Of a DNA stretch of 64,000 nucleotides, positions 33,350-41,993 are shown piece after piece. The stretch is from Aurantimicrobium photophilum (GTDB lineage Bacteria; Actinomycetota; Actinomycetes; Actinomycetales; Microbacteriaceae), in NCBI RefSeq assembly GCF_003194085.1, contig NZ_CP023994.1, forward strand, positions 558,001-622,000, read 5' to 3'. The notes beneath the pieces are model-generated. The model searched no databases and was not told the origin of the DNA. It saw nothing but the letters and a program-made list of their open reading frames with translations. How positions within the stretch are numbered: position 1 is the stretch's first letter; each line of letters starts with the position of its first letter. The translations under genes and the position numbers were made by a program.

Positions 33350-34999
33350 ATGTCTGAGTCTGTATTCCTCTCTGGGGATGAAAACTGGTGGCGCCAAGCC
33401 GTTGTGTACCAGGTCTACCCTCGCTCGTTCAAGGACTCCAACGGTGATGGTCTGGGAGACATCAAGGGCATCACGTCCAAGGTTGACTATCTTTCAGAAC
33501 TAGGCGTAGACGCCATTTGGCTGAGCCCGTTCTATCCGTCTGCGCTTGCCGATGGTGGTTACGATGTTGCGGACTACCGTGACGTAGACCCCAAGCTCGG
33601 TAACTTAGCTGAATTTGACGAGATGATTGCGGCCTACCACGCCAAGGGAATTCGCGTCTTCGCGGACATTGTCCCTAATCACTCATCTGATCTTCACGTG
33701 TGGTTCCAAGAAGCACTCAAGGCAGAGCCTGGTTCGGCAGCACGTGATCGTTACATCTTCCGTGACGGCAAGGGCGAAAACGGTGAATTGCCCCCCAACA
33801 ACTGGCCCTCTCACTTCGGCCCCACCGGATGGACTCGCACGACAAACCCAGATGGCACCCCTGGACAGTGGTATCTCCACCTCTTTGCCCCAGAACAGCC
33901 AGACTTCAACTGGGATAACGAAGAAGTCATCGAAGACTTCAAGAAGACTCTTCGTTTCTGGTCAGACCGTGGCGTAGACGGATTCCGTATCGACGTGGCT
34001 CACGCCATGAAGAAGGACATGTCCGAGCCTTACCCCGATATCAAGAGCTACGACATGGAGAACATTCCTCTCGATGGTTCTCACCATCTCTTCGACCGTG
34101 ATGACGTGATGGAGATTTACAAGGGTTGGAGAGAAATCTTTAACTCCTACAACCCTCCTCGTGTTGCTGTTGCAGAAGCGTGGGTCCCCGCAGAACGTCG
34201 TACTCGTTACGCAAGCCCTGAAACTTTGGGGCAAGCATTCAACTTCGACCTGTTGAGCGCACCCTGGTCTGCAAAGAAGTTCAAGAAAACCATTGAATTC
34301 AACCTTGAGCTTTCGGAGAAGTCAGGATCCTCTTCAACGTGGGTTCTCTCGAACCATGATGTGATTCGTCACGCCACTCGCTACGGTTTGCCCAAAAAGA
34401 CCAACTTTGAAAAGTGGGTCATGACTGATGGAACTAGCCCCGAGCTAGACCGCGAAAAGGGACAGACACGTGCACGTGCGGCAACAATGTTGCTCCTGGC
34501 TCTTCCCGGAAGCACCTATCTCTACCAGGGTGAAGAACTGGGACTGTTTGAAGTAGCTGACCTTCCAGGACAGGTTCTTCAGGATCCGATGTGGCTCCGT
34601 GACGGAATGACTCGTAAGGGTCGTGACGGTTGCCGTGTTCCCTTGCCCTGGGAAAAGACGGGTTCATCATTCGGCTTTGGTTCCGGTTCAGCGCACTTGC
34701 CACAGCCAGCCTGGTTTGCTGGTCACTCGGTTGAGTTTGAAGAAGCTCAGGAAGATTCAACCCTCAAGCTCTACCGCGCTGCACTGAAGTTGCGCAAGGA
34801 GCTCCTCACGGATGAAACCCTTGAGTTTGTTCCCAGCAAGCGCAAGGTGGTTCACTTTGTGCGTCCTAACGGATGGCACAACATTACAAACTTCGGGAAG
34901 AAGCCAGTGGCCCTTCCCGCAGGCACGGTTCGACTCACCAGTGCTCCACTCGTAGATGGCAAGCTTCCAGGCAACGCCACCGCGTGGATCACAACATAG
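33350..34999 (+). CDS. GH13 alpha-glucosidase
   Basis: 549-residue cytoplasmic glycoside hydrolase family 13 enzyme that cleaves alpha-glucosides brought in by the adjacent transporter. Catalytic triad: nucleophile Asp215 (GFRIDVAHAM), acid/base Glu276 (AVAEAWV), Asp337 (SNHDVIRH); also DIVPNHSS and the NWWRQAVVYQVYPRSF start. Oligo-1,6- or alpha-1,4-glucosidase cannot be separated by eye. Start ATG 33350 is preferred over a TTG three codons upstream because GAAAG lies 10 bases before it. No signal peptide. Confidence 0.93.
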   Translation: MSESVFLSGDENWWRQAVVYQVYPRSFKDSNGDGLGDIKGITSKVDYLSELGVDAIWLSPFYPSALADGGYDVADYRDVDPKLGNLAEFDEMIAAYHAKGIRVFADIVPNHSSDLHVWFQEALKAEPGSAARDRYIFRDGKGENGELPPNNWPSHFGPTGWTRTTNPDGTPGQWYLHLFAPEQPDFNWDNEEVIEDFKKTLRFWSDRGVDGFRIDVAHAMKKDMSEPYPDIKSYDMENIPLDGSHHLFDRDDVMEIYKGWREIFNSYNPPRVAVAEAWVPAERRTRYASPETLGQAFNFDLLSAPWSAKKFKKTIEFNLELSEKSGSSSTWVLSNHDVIRHATRYGLPKKTNFEKWVMTDGTSPELDREKGQTRARAATMLLLALPGSTYLYQGEELGLFEVADLPGQVLQDPMWLRDGMTRKGRDGCRVPLPWEKTGSSFGFGSGSAHLPQPAWFAGHSVEFEEAQEDSTLKLYRAALKLRKELLTDETLEFVPSKRKVVHFVRPNGWHNITNFGKKPVALPAGTVRLTSAPLVDGKLPGNATAWITT

Positions 35000-35018
35000 G
35001 GGTTCCCTCCCTCCGATT

Positions 35019-35057
35019 GAATGCCCTGCAACCCTTGGTTGCGGGGCATTCTTATAT
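35019..35057 (+). terminator. Intrinsic terminator after the glucosidase
   Basis: 15-bp stem with one G-U pair, GAATGCCCTGCAACC / GGTTGCGGGGCATTC (35019-35033, 35037-35051), 3-base loop, then TTATAT. Ends the sugar locus. Confidence 0.8.
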
Positions 35058-35101
35058 CTGGACACTCGCCTGTAATCCCGGGCAAAGTCAGTGCCCTCGC
35101 G

Positions 35102-35107
35102 TAACTT
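35102..35107 (+). promoter_or_regulatory. -10 box of leaderless ftsK
   Basis: TAACTT ends 6 bases before the ftsK ATG at 35114. Confidence 0.4.
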
Positions 35108-35113
35108 TGAGGC

Positions 35114-37825
35114 ATGGCTTCAGGCTCTAATTCGCGTTCCCGTTCGACGAGTGGGTCTCGTTCGCGTACCTCCGCTTCGAAGTCCACAAAGTCTTCTCCA
35201 AGTGCACGCTCATCTTCCTCAAACGGCGGTGCCAAATACACCGGAATTGCCTGGCTCTGGATGAGCATGGCCCACATCACCGGTGGTGCTGCACGCATGC
35301 TGGGGCCTGAAAAGTTTGCCAAAGATGAACGCCGTGACGGCGTGCCATTCACTCTCGTCGTTCTCGCAATTGCGGGAGCAATCACACAGTGGTTCCTGCC
35401 CAATAACGAAATCGCTCAGATCATCAACGACTGGACTATTGGCGGCCTCTTTGGGCGAATTGCTTATGGTCTTCCTGTCGTCATGCTGTTGACGGCTATT
35501 TGGCTTTTCCGTCACCCCAGCTCAGTCAACGACAACAATCGCATTGGGGTAGGCCTCACGCTGCTATTGATGGCGGCTGCTGGTCTTGCTCAGGTCTTTG
35601 GCGGTCAGCCAGATCCTTCTGCTGGACCTGCCGCGTTGGCAGATGCAGGTGGCTTGCTGGGCTGGATTCTTGCCAGTCCACTCTCGACAGTGATCTCACC
35701 AGTTGGTGCAGTCATTGTGATGATTGCGCTGATTCTGCTCTCGCTCTTGATCATTACCAAGACTCCACCCAACCGTATTGGTGCACGTTTCCGCGAGCTT
35801 TACGCCTACCTTTTCGGTGCTCACACTGACACAGAGGCAAACCAGACAGGCAAAATCGAGATTCTTGATCTTGACCCTGTTGAAGCTTCTTCTCTGCCCT
35901 GGTGGCGCCGGAACAGTAGTCGCCGTGAGACCGAGGCCGCTTTCGATTCACCGGTCATCACCGACCCTGCAGCGCATGCTGTCGATCTCGCAGCTACGCG
36001 CGAAATGACAGACCTCGACATCATCGAGGAACTGGTAAACGCAGAAGAAGCAGTGCGGGTATTCCACACCGGCGAGGTCGTTACAGACTCCTCGGCCGTG
36101 GCGGCACAGGACAATGTCTCCACCGCTCCGGTGAACATCGTCGCACCGACCGCCGAAGCTGCGGGTGTGGACGAAGCAGTTGTCGCCGCACCGCCTGCGC
36201 CCAAGGGTCCAGCAGCTATTTATCGCCTTCCGCCAGCCAATGCACTGGCTCAGGGTGCTCCTGCAAAGACTCGCTCGGCAGCTAATGACGAAGCAGTTCG
36301 TGCCATTACAGAAGTCCTCAAGCAGTTTGCTGTTGATGCCACTGTGACTGGTTTCAGCCGAGGACCCACCGTGACGCGCTACGAAATTGAGCTTGGCCCT
36401 GGTGTCAAGGTTGAGCGCGTCACTGCGCTTTCCAAGAACCTTTCCTATGCCGTGGCATCGAACGAAGTTCGTATCCTCTCACCTATCCCCGGCAAGAGCG
36501 CTATTGGTATTGAAATTCCCAACACCGACCGCGAAATTGTCACTTTGGGAGATGTGCTGCGTTCGAACGCATCTACTTCCAGCGAACACCCCATGACTAT
36601 TGGTGTGGGTAAAGATGTTGAGGGTGGCTTCGTTGTTGCCAACCTGGCCAAGATGCCTCACTTGCTTGTGGCAGGTTCTACCGGTTCTGGTAAGTCCAGC
36701 TTTGTGAACTCCATGATCACAAGCATTTTGATGCGCTCTACTCCTGCTGAAGTGCGCATGGTTTTGGTTGACCCCAAGCGTGTGGAGCTTGCCCCCTATG
36801 CGGGTGTTCCACACCTCATTACGCCCATCATTACCAACCCCAAGAAGGCAGCTGAAGCACTGCAGTGGGTTGTTAAAGAGATGGACATGCGTTACGACGA
36901 CTTGGCCAGCTTTGGTTTCCGTCACATTGATGACTTCAACCGTGCTGTGGTGAACAACGAAATCACCTTGCCACCAGACAGTAAGCGTGAGCTTCGCCCT
37001 TACCCCTATCTCCTCGTCGTCGTGGATGAGCTCGCAGACCTCATGATGGTTGCCCCGCGTGATGTGGAAGACTCTGTCGTGCGCATCACTCAGCTAGCCC
37101 GTGCCTCGGGTATTCACCTGGTCCTTGCCACGCAGCGACCTTCTGTTGATGTCGTGACTGGTTTGATCAAGGCCAATGTGCCATCTCGACTGGCATTCGC
37201 TGTGACCAGCGTGACGGATTCCCGCGTGATCTTGGACCAGCCAGGAGCTGACAAGCTCATTGGTCAAGGTGACGCATTGTTCCTGCCTATGGGCGCAAAC
37301 AAGCCCATCCGAGTCCAGGGCGCCTGGGTTTCTGAAGAAGAGATTCACAAGGTTGTTACCCACGTCACCCGTCAAGCTCGTCCTGAATACCGTCAGGACG
37401 TTGCAGCCGCAGCGGAACGCAAAGAGATTGACGCAGACATCGGAGACGACCTCGAAGTTCTCCTGCAGGCCGTAGAGCTTGTTGTCTCGACTCAGTTTGG
37501 TTCGACCTCGATGCTGCAGCGCAAGCTCCGTGTGGGCTTTGCTAAGGCAGGACGCTTGATGGACCTGATGGAAAGCCGCGAAATTGTGGGCCCTTCCGAA
37601 GGTTCCAAGGCTCGAGATGTTCTGGTTTCCCAGGAACAACTCCCTGAGGTCCTCGCCAAGCTCAAGGGTGATGTTGTTGCTTCACCTGCACCCCCAACTG
37701 CTTCTGTAATCCCAACTGGGGACCCCTACGCCAACGATCCCGTTGCGGAAATGTCTGCTGGATTAGAAGAAGTTGACGGTGACGAAGGTAGTGAAGACGC
37801 CTGGAACCTCACTGATCGCGACTAA
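35114..37825 (+). CDS. ftsK: DNA translocase FtsK
   Basis: Septum-anchored motor that pumps chromosome ends apart and activates XerCD. 903 residues: a Ser/Arg/Thr-rich N-terminus (1-40), four membrane helices (about 45-230), a linker, then the alpha/beta motor with Walker [10 protein letters not shown] (about 522-530) and Walker [12 protein letters not shown], and the C-terminal gamma winged helix ([20 protein letters not shown]) that reads KOPS. xerC, its partner, is also in the window. The stop codon contributes to the -10 box of pgsA. Confidence 0.96.
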   Translation: MASGSNSRSRSTSGSRSRTSASKSTKSSPSARSSSSNGGAKYTGIAWLWMSMAHITGGAARMLGPEKFAKDERRDGVPFTLVVLAIAGAITQWFLPNNEIAQIINDWTIGGLFGRIAYGLPVVMLLTAIWLFRHPSSVNDNNRIGVGLTLLLMAAAGLAQVFGGQPDPSAGPAALADAGGLLGWILASPLSTVISPVGAVIVMIALILLSLLIITKTPPNRIGARFRELYAYLFGAHTDTEANQTGKIEILDLDPVEASSLPWWRRNSSRRETEAAFDSPVITDPAAHAVDLAATREMTDLDIIEELVNAEEAVRVFHTGEVVTDSSAVAAQDNVSTAPVNIVAPTAEAAGVDEAVVAAPPAPKGPAAIYRLPPANALAQGAPAKTRSAANDEAVRAITEVLKQFAVDATVTGFSRGPTVTRYEIELGPGVKVERVTALSKNLSYAVASNEVRILSPIPGKSAIGIEIPNTDREIVTLGDVLRSNASTSSEHPMTIGVGKDVEGGFVVANLAKMPHLLVAGSTGSGKSSFVNSMITSILMRSTPAEVRMVLVDPKRVELAPYAGVPHLITPIITNPKKAAEALQWVVKEMDMRYDDLASFGFRHIDDFNRAVVNNEITLPPDSKRELRPYPYLLVVVDELADLMMVAPRDVEDSVVRITQLARASGIHLVLATQRPSVDVVTGLIKANVPSRLAFAVTSVTDSRVILDQPGADKLIGQGDALFLPMGANKPIRVQGAWVSEEEIHKVVTHVTRQARPEYRQDVAAAAERKEIDADIGDDLEVLLQAVELVVSTQFGSTSMLQRKLRVGFAKAGRLMDLMESREIVGPSEGSKARDVLVSQEQLPEVLAKLKGDVVASPAPPTASVIPTGDPYANDPVAEMSAGLEEVDGDEGSEDAWNLTDRD

Positions 37826-37828
37826 CGT
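37823..37828 (+). promoter_or_regulatory. -10 box of leaderless pgsA
   Basis: TAACGT, whose TAA is the ftsK stop codon, ends 7 bases before the ATG at 37836. This spacing supports the ATG over the GTG at 37827. Confidence 0.35.
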
Positions 37829-37835
37829 GAGTGTT

Positions 37836-38402
37836 ATGAAGCACGTCCCCAACACCATCACGATCGTCCGGATCTTCTTTGCTCCAGTCTTTATCTGGAT
37901 GCTCTTGACCGCAGGCGATGACCTCACATCACCACTTCGCTGGTGGGGTGCTGGACTGTTCGTTTTCGGTATGGCCACAGATGGCATTGATGGCTACCTT
38001 GCGCGTAAATACAACGTGGTCAGTGACTTTGGAAAACTGCTTGACCCCATTGCGGACAAGGTCCTTACTGGTGGTGCGCTGATCACACTATCCATTTTGG
38101 ATGAGTTGCCATGGTGGGTTACCGCTGTGATCTTGCTCCGCGAAGTGGGAATTACCGTATTCCGCTTTGCAGTGTTGAGCGATCGTGTCATTCCGGCCTC
38201 TCGTGGCGGAAAACTCAAGACCATTACTCAGTTCGTCGCCATCACCTTTGCTTTGCTGCCTATGCAGGCAGTCATTGGCGATAGTGCCAACATCATCAAC
38301 ATTGTGCTGATGTCAGCTGCGACCATCATTACCGTCTGGACTGGAATTGATTATCTAGTGGATGCCTGGCGCCAAAACAAGAAGCACACGTCAAAAGCCT
38401 AA
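37836..38402 (+). CDS. pgsA: CDP-diacylglycerol--glycerol-3-phosphate 3-phosphatidyltransferase
   Basis: Makes phosphatidylglycerophosphate, the precursor of phosphatidylglycerol and cardiolipin, in the membrane. 188 residues, several helices. The CDP-alcohol phosphotransferase motif D-x2-DG-x2-AR-x8-G-x3-D-x3-D is present (DGIDGYLARKY then GKLLDPIADK). ATG 37836 begins KHVPNTITIVRI, the usual start; an upstream GTG at 37827 would add three residues. ftsK-pgsA-cinA-clgR is a usual actinobacterial order. Confidence 0.92.
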   Translation: MKHVPNTITIVRIFFAPVFIWMLLTAGDDLTSPLRWWGAGLFVFGMATDGIDGYLARKYNVVSDFGKLLDPIADKVLTGGALITLSILDELPWWVTAVILLREVGITVFRFAVLSDRVIPASRGGKLKTITQFVAITFALLPMQAVIGDSANIINIVLMSAATIITVWTGIDYLVDAWRQNKKHTSKA

Positions 38403-38411
38403 GGGGCGACT

Positions 38412-38870
38412 GTGACTGTTGAGCTGATCGAACGTTTGACTCACCGCGGTCTGACCGTTGCCATTGCCGAATCGTTGACGGGTGGGTTGCTCTGTGCTGC
38501 GTTGACAGAGGTTCCTGGTGCATCAGCGGTTATTCGCGGGGGAGTAGTGGCCTATGCGACGGATCTCAAGGCATCGATGTTGGATGTTCCACATGAACTG
38601 CTTGACACCGTAGGGGCCGTGGACGCAGACGTTGCTTTGGAGATGGCTGCTGGTGTCGCCTCCAAACTAGGGGCCGATATTGGTATTTCGACCACGGGAG
38701 TGGCCGGGCCAGAACCGCAGGATGGAAAAGCTGTAGGAACGGTCTTTATTGCCTGCGTATGGGGCAAGAAGCGCGTCGTTGAGGAGCTTTCCTTGTCCGG
38801 AACGCGCAATGAAATCCGTTCCTTGACCGTCCATGCCGCCCTGCGGATGCTGGCATCTGCAGTTTCTTGA
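38412..38870 (+). CDS. CinA-family nicotinamide-nucleotide amidase (PncC)
   Basis: 152-residue stand-alone CinA C-terminal domain that deamidates nicotinamide mononucleotide in NAD salvage. Conserved: AESLTGGLLCAALTEVPGAS, VAYATDLKASML and the TTGVAGPEPQDGK loop with GTVFIA. GTG start 9 bases after pgsA. No N-terminal MoaB-like (CinA-N) domain. The cinA link with competence and recA is historical; here clgR and DUF3046 stand between. Confidence 0.92.
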   Translation: MTVELIERLTHRGLTVAIAESLTGGLLCAALTEVPGASAVIRGGVVAYATDLKASMLDVPHELLDTVGAVDADVALEMAAGVASKLGADIGISTTGVAGPEPQDGKAVGTVFIACVWGKKRVVEELSLSGTRNEIRSLTVHAALRMLASAVS

Positions 38871-39013
38871 GCATTCTGAAACATTCTGGGAATAAAACTG
38901 TCGTAACCTAAGTTGATACAAGCAGACTCACATCTGGTTTTCAGGTTTCTGGAGCTAGCATGGGGTTATAGATGTAGAGGAACTTTTATAGTTCACCAGC
39001 GTAGGGAGGCACC

Positions 39014-39322
39014 ATGATTCTTGTTCGACAGGAAATCGGCGATGTTCTGCGCGACTACCGCCTGCAGAAAGGTCGCACGTTGCGACAGGTTGCAAGCAAG
39101 GCCAGCGTGGCACTCGGTTACTTGAGCGAGGTTGAACGTGGCCAAAAGGAAGCAAGCTCAGAAATTCTTGCTGCTGTAGCAGATGCTCTGGACACCCCCA
39201 TCTCGCAGATCATGCGTGAAGTAGGGGACCGTCTTGCTGTGATCGAAGGAATCGAACCTATTCGTGCGATTCCCGACACTGTTCCTGACGAGTTCGTCAA
39301 CGACTTCGCTGCAACACGCTAG
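39014..39322 (+). CDS. clgR: XRE-family activator ClgR
   Basis: 102 residues with a Cro/CI helix-turn-helix (about residues 10-65): LRDYRLQKGRTLRQVASKASVALGYLSEVERG, identical in pattern to ClgR, which activates Clp protease and stress genes in actinobacteria. Start ATG 39014 has GGGAGG 5-8 bases upstream. Position before DUF3046-recA fits. In the 143-base upstream region, CATTCTG-type repeats (38870s) and TTATAG at 38966 are visible, but no promoter was assigned with confidence. Confidence 0.92.
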   Translation: MILVRQEIGDVLRDYRLQKGRTLRQVASKASVALGYLSEVERGQKEASSEILAAVADALDTPISQIMREVGDRLAVIEGIEPIRAIPDTVPDEFVNDFAATR

Positions 39323-39330
39323 AAGCGTTC

Positions 39331-39555
39331 GTGCGCCTCAGCGAATTTTGGCGTGCCGTCTCGGATGAGTTCGGTGAGGCTTATGGCCGTGTTCTGGTCA
39401 ATGATTTAGTGCTGTCCGAATTAGAGTCAGTTACCTCCGCGGAAGCCTTGCGTAAGGGTATCCCCGCGCGAAACGTGTGGCTTGCTCTGGTCAAAGCTGT
39501 CGATGTTCCTGAGTCCCGCTGGTATGGCGTGGGTCTGCCGGAGCCCAAGAAGTAA
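39331..39555 (+). CDS. DUF3046 family protein
   Basis: 74-residue actinobacterial protein of unknown function that nearly always precedes recA. The family marks are the start MRLSEFWRAVSDEFG (GTG codon), HDLVL-type helix (here NDLVLSELESVTSAEAL), and the end VPESRWYGVGLP. No catalytic motif or membrane segment. 8 bases after clgR, so probably cotranscribed with it. Confidence 0.9.
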   Translation: MRLSEFWRAVSDEFGEAYGRVLVNDLVLSELESVTSAEALRKGIPARNVWLALVKAVDVPESRWYGVGLPEPKK

Positions 39556-39576
39556 TTTTCAACACGCCGACATTTG

Positions 39577-39594
39577 TTCGAATATGTATTCGAA
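39577..39594. promoter_or_regulatory. LexA (SOS) box
   Basis: TTCGAATATGTATTCGAA is a perfect palindrome containing the actinobacterial LexA pattern CGAAT-N4-ATTCG. It covers the -35 and spacer of a promoter whose -10 is TAGTCT at 39601-39606. Confidence 0.85.
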
Positions 39595-39600
39595 AACGGC

Positions 39601-39606
39601 TAGTCT
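39601..39606 (+). promoter_or_regulatory. -10 box of the LexA-controlled recA promoter
   Basis: TAGTCT, directly downstream of the LexA box and 7 bases before an ATG at 39614. Transcripts would start near 39613, leaving about 210 bases before recA. Confidence 0.5.
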
Positions 39607-39613
39607 CCTACAC

Positions 39614-39841
39614 ATGCACTTGTTTGCACGTGTTATCCACGGAGAATCACCTCTGGCGCTCAATGTCAGTGGCTTCTCTTACGGTGAAACACGTCCATAT
39701 AGGAGCATGCGCCTTGTCGTAAGCGCCCCGCAGCGCCCGTCCCGCCTTCATCGGCCGGCCGGTAGCGGAGGAGTAGCACGGCAGCCGATAGGCGAATCAC
39801 CCTCGATAAGTAAAGGAGACGGCCATGGCATCTGCCGCTGA
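39614..39841 (+). other. Possible leaderless upstream ORF overlapping the recA start
   Basis: Open frame of 75 codons starting at ATG 39614, exactly at the expected 5' end of the LexA-controlled transcript, and ending 17 bases inside recA in another frame (TGA 39839-39841). Residues start MHLFARVIHGESPLAL and are Arg/Pro-rich later; no known domain. Whether it is translated is unknown. It could be a chance frame in a long leader, or a regulatory leader peptide for recA. Confidence 0.3.
39663..39685 (+). promoter_or_regulatory. PafBC/RecA-NDp-type promoter of recA
   Basis: ATGTCAGTG (39663-39671), exactly 8 bases, TACGGT (39680-39685). This matches the LexA-independent DNA-damage promoter consensus TTGTCRGTG-N8-TANNNT known from actinobacteria, with one mismatch. 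Start would be near 39692, about 130 bases before recA. Confidence 0.65.
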
Positions 39842-40916
39842 CCGCGAAAAAGCACTAGAAACAGCACTAGCCCAGATCGACCGCCAGTTTGGTAAGGGTT
39901 CCGTCATGCGCCTGGGAAGCGACGAGCGCGCTCCCGTCGAGGTGATTCCGACAGGCTCCATCGCATTGGATGTTGCTCTCGGCATTGGCGGACTTCCCCG
40001 TGGCCGCATCGTAGAGATCTACGGTCCTGAGTCCTCGGGTAAGACCACACTCACTCTTCACGCGATTGCTAACGTCCAGAAGCAGGGCGGCATTGCTGCC
40101 TTCATCGACGCTGAGCACGCACTTGACCCCGACTACGCCAAGAAGCTCGGTGTCGACATTGACGCACTGCTGGTGTCACAGCCTGACACAGGTGAGCAAG
40201 CGCTCGAAATTGCCGACATGCTCGTTCGTTCCGGTTCTATCGACCTCGTTGTCATTGACTCGGTTGCCGCTCTAGTTCCCCGCGCTGAAATTGAAGGTGA
40301 AATGGGAGACACCCACGTGGGCCTCCAGGCACGTCTGATGTCTCAGGCGCTGCGTAAGCTCACCGGTGGCCTCAACTCGACCAACACCACCATGATCTTC
40401 ATCAACCAGCTGCGCGAGAAGATCGGTGTCTTCTTCGGAAGCCCCGAGACCACCGCTGGTGGTAAGGCACTGAAGTTCTACGCGTCAGTTCGCTTGGACA
40501 TTCGTCGCATTGAGACCCTCAAGGATGGCACTGACGCAGTGGGTAACCGTACCCGCGTCAAGGTCGTCAAGAACAAGATGGCACCCCCCTTCAAGCAGGC
40601 AGAGTTCGACATCCTCTATGGAACCGGTATCTCTCGCGAAGGTAGCCTGATTGACTTTGGTGTCGATCACGGCATCGTCAAGAAGTCGGGTGCCTGGTAC
40701 ACCTACGAAGCAGATCAGCTTGGTCAAGGTAAGGAAAACTCTCGTAACTTCCTCATCCAGAACCCTGCTGTTGCCCTCGAGATTGAGCAGAAGATTCTGG
40801 CCAAGCTCGGTGTGGGTGCCGCAGCAGCTGAAGCTGCTGCCATTGAAGCTGCTGCAACTGCTGTAGAGGTCGAACCAGACTTCGAGGCAGTTGAAGAGGT
40901 TCGTAAGGGAGCCTGA
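39825..40916 (+). CDS. recA: Recombinase RecA
   Basis: Strand-exchange ATPase and LexA co-protease. 363 residues: Walker [10 protein letters not shown] (about 66-74), DAEHALDP, the [16 protein letters not shown] loop 1, the [16 protein letters not shown] helix, and [17 protein letters not shown] loop 2. The C-terminal 35 residues are an Ala/Glu/Val tail rather than the usual short acidic end. AAAGGAG lies 7 bases before the ATG. Preceded by two damage-responsive promoters and followed after 5 bases by recX. Confidence 0.98.
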   Translation: MASAADREKALETALAQIDRQFGKGSVMRLGSDERAPVEVIPTGSIALDVALGIGGLPRGRIVEIYGPESSGKTTLTLHAIANVQKQGGIAAFIDAEHALDPDYAKKLGVDIDALLVSQPDTGEQALEIADMLVRSGSIDLVVIDSVAALVPRAEIEGEMGDTHVGLQARLMSQALRKLTGGLNSTNTTMIFINQLREKIGVFFGSPETTAGGKALKFYASVRLDIRRIETLKDGTDAVGNRTRVKVVKNKMAPPFKQAEFDILYGTGISREGSLIDFGVDHGIVKKSGAWYTYEADQLGQGKENSRNFLIQNPAVALEIEQKILAKLGVGAAAAEAAAIEAAATAVEVEPDFEAVEEVRKGA

Positions 40917-40921
40917 GCTTC

Positions 40922-41572
40922 GTGACGAACGTCACTTTTCTGCCCTGGGTTGATCCAGAAAGCAGTCACATCGCTGCCTCGCCTGAAATATCAGGCGAGG
41001 CAGTAGGGGATGCTGCAGAAGTTCCTGCCGGAGTCCAGCGACTGAGCCGTGTCATGTTCACCGAGGTGGAAGACGTTGTTGAGGATGAAGAAGAATCAGT
41101 GGCGGCGCTGGATCTTGATGCACTCGAGCAGACACTTTTACGGAAACTCCACACCCACGATATGTCGGTGCACGAAGTAATGACCTGGTTGCGTTCCAAA
41201 GATGCAGCCGAAGGCGATGCTGCTGAACTTGTAGCCAAGTTTGAGCGACTGAATTACCTCAATGATGAACGCTTAGCTCGGGAACTAGTGTCTCGACTCA
41301 GTGAGCGCAAGGGCAAGAGTAAGAGCGTCATTGCGAGAGAGCTTCGACAACGAGGTATTTCCTCGTCAGCTGTGGATGAAGCGCTCGAGGCAATCGATGA
41401 CGACGACGAACTTTCGAAAGCAACGGAGCTAGCTCTGCAACGCGTGCGCCAGTTCAGCAAGCTCGATGATGCGACCGCAGAACGCCGTCTGGTGGGTTTT
41501 CTTTCTCGTCGTGGATATTCGGGTCAAACTGTCCGCGAGGCGTGCAGAGAGGCGCTTGCTTCGAGGAATTAG
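40922..41572 (+). CDS. recX: Regulatory protein RecX
   Basis: Inhibits RecA filament growth. 216 residues; the RecX three-helix repeats fill about residues 65-215, with FERLNYLNDERLARELVSRL, KSVIARELRQRGIS and FLSRRGYSGQTVREACR. The N-terminal 60 residues are acidic and poorly conserved. GTG start 5 bases after recA, in the same transcript. Its TAG stop forms part of the -10 box for the next small gene. Confidence 0.93.
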   Translation: MTNVTFLPWVDPESSHIAASPEISGEAVGDAAEVPAGVQRLSRVMFTEVEDVVEDEEESVAALDLDALEQTLLRKLHTHDMSVHEVMTWLRSKDAAEGDAAELVAKFERLNYLNDERLARELVSRLSERKGKSKSVIARELRQRGISSSAVDEALEAIDDDDELSKATELALQRVRQFSKLDDATAERRLVGFLSRRGYSGQTVREACREALASRN

Positions 41573-41575
41573 GCT
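41570..41575 (+). promoter_or_regulatory. -10 box of the 31-codon membrane ORF
   Basis: TAGGCT, whose TAG is the recX stop codon, ends 6 bases before the GTG at 41582. Confidence 0.35.
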
Positions 41576-41581
41576 AAGTCC

Positions 41582-41677
41582 GTGCTCAATGACTTCCTCA
41601 ACAGCCCCTATGCAATTGCTGCAGCTTTGCTGGTGATCATTGCGTACATCACATGGGGCTATCGCCGCAGAAAGTAG
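41582..41677 (+). CDS. Putative 31-residue membrane protein
   Basis: A short frame GTG...TAG with one hydrophobic segment (residues 9-26, AIAAALLVIIAYITW) and a basic end YRRRK, so a positively charged cytoplasmic tail is expected. It lies 9 bases after recX and 10 bases before another small membrane-protein gene. A -10 box at leaderless spacing precedes it. No homology was recognised, and length alone is weak evidence, but composition, promoter and context argue for a real gene. Confidence 0.5.
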   Translation: MLNDFLNSPYAIAAALLVIIAYITWGYRRRK

Positions 41678-41687
41678 TGCACTCAAC

Positions 41688-41960
41688 ATGTTTGACGTAG
41701 AACCCGCAGAAGAGCCAAAACCTGCCAAACCTTTGACAGAGAAGCAGATTGCGGCCCGTGCTCGCACGAAGAAAATGAATGTCGTTGCCGTCATCATTTG
41801 TGCAAGCCTGTGTTTCGTATTGGGCGTTATTTCAGCAGTGCTGCCAGCAGGCGTCTCCACACCATGGATGTTCGCGAGTTATGCCGCTGGATATGTCGGC
41901 GTTTTATGGGCACTTGCTGGATTGTGGTCTCATTACATGGGTCCCAACGCACCGAAATAA
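41688..41960 (+). CDS. Small two-helix membrane protein, unknown function
   Basis: 90 residues: an acidic/proline N-terminus (MFDVEPAEEPKPAKPL), a basic helix, then two membrane segments (about residues 30-52 and 60-82) with a VSTPWMFASYAAGY loop. Start chosen at ATG 41688, 10 bases after the 31-codon gene; longer starts lie inside that gene. No ribosome site is visible, so translation may be coupled. I do not recognise the family. Confidence 0.65.
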   Translation: MFDVEPAEEPKPAKPLTEKQIAARARTKKMNVVAVIICASLCFVLGVISAVLPAGVSTPWMFASYAAGYVGVLWALAGLWSHYMGPNAPK

Positions 41961-41993
41961 TCGGTGCCTTTCGGCGCGTAAACTTATGGGGTT

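Noticed and set aside
38412-38870. Truncated cinA pseudogene
   Set aside because: Stand-alone CinA C-terminal domains of this length are the normal form of PncC amidase, and all its motifs are intact.
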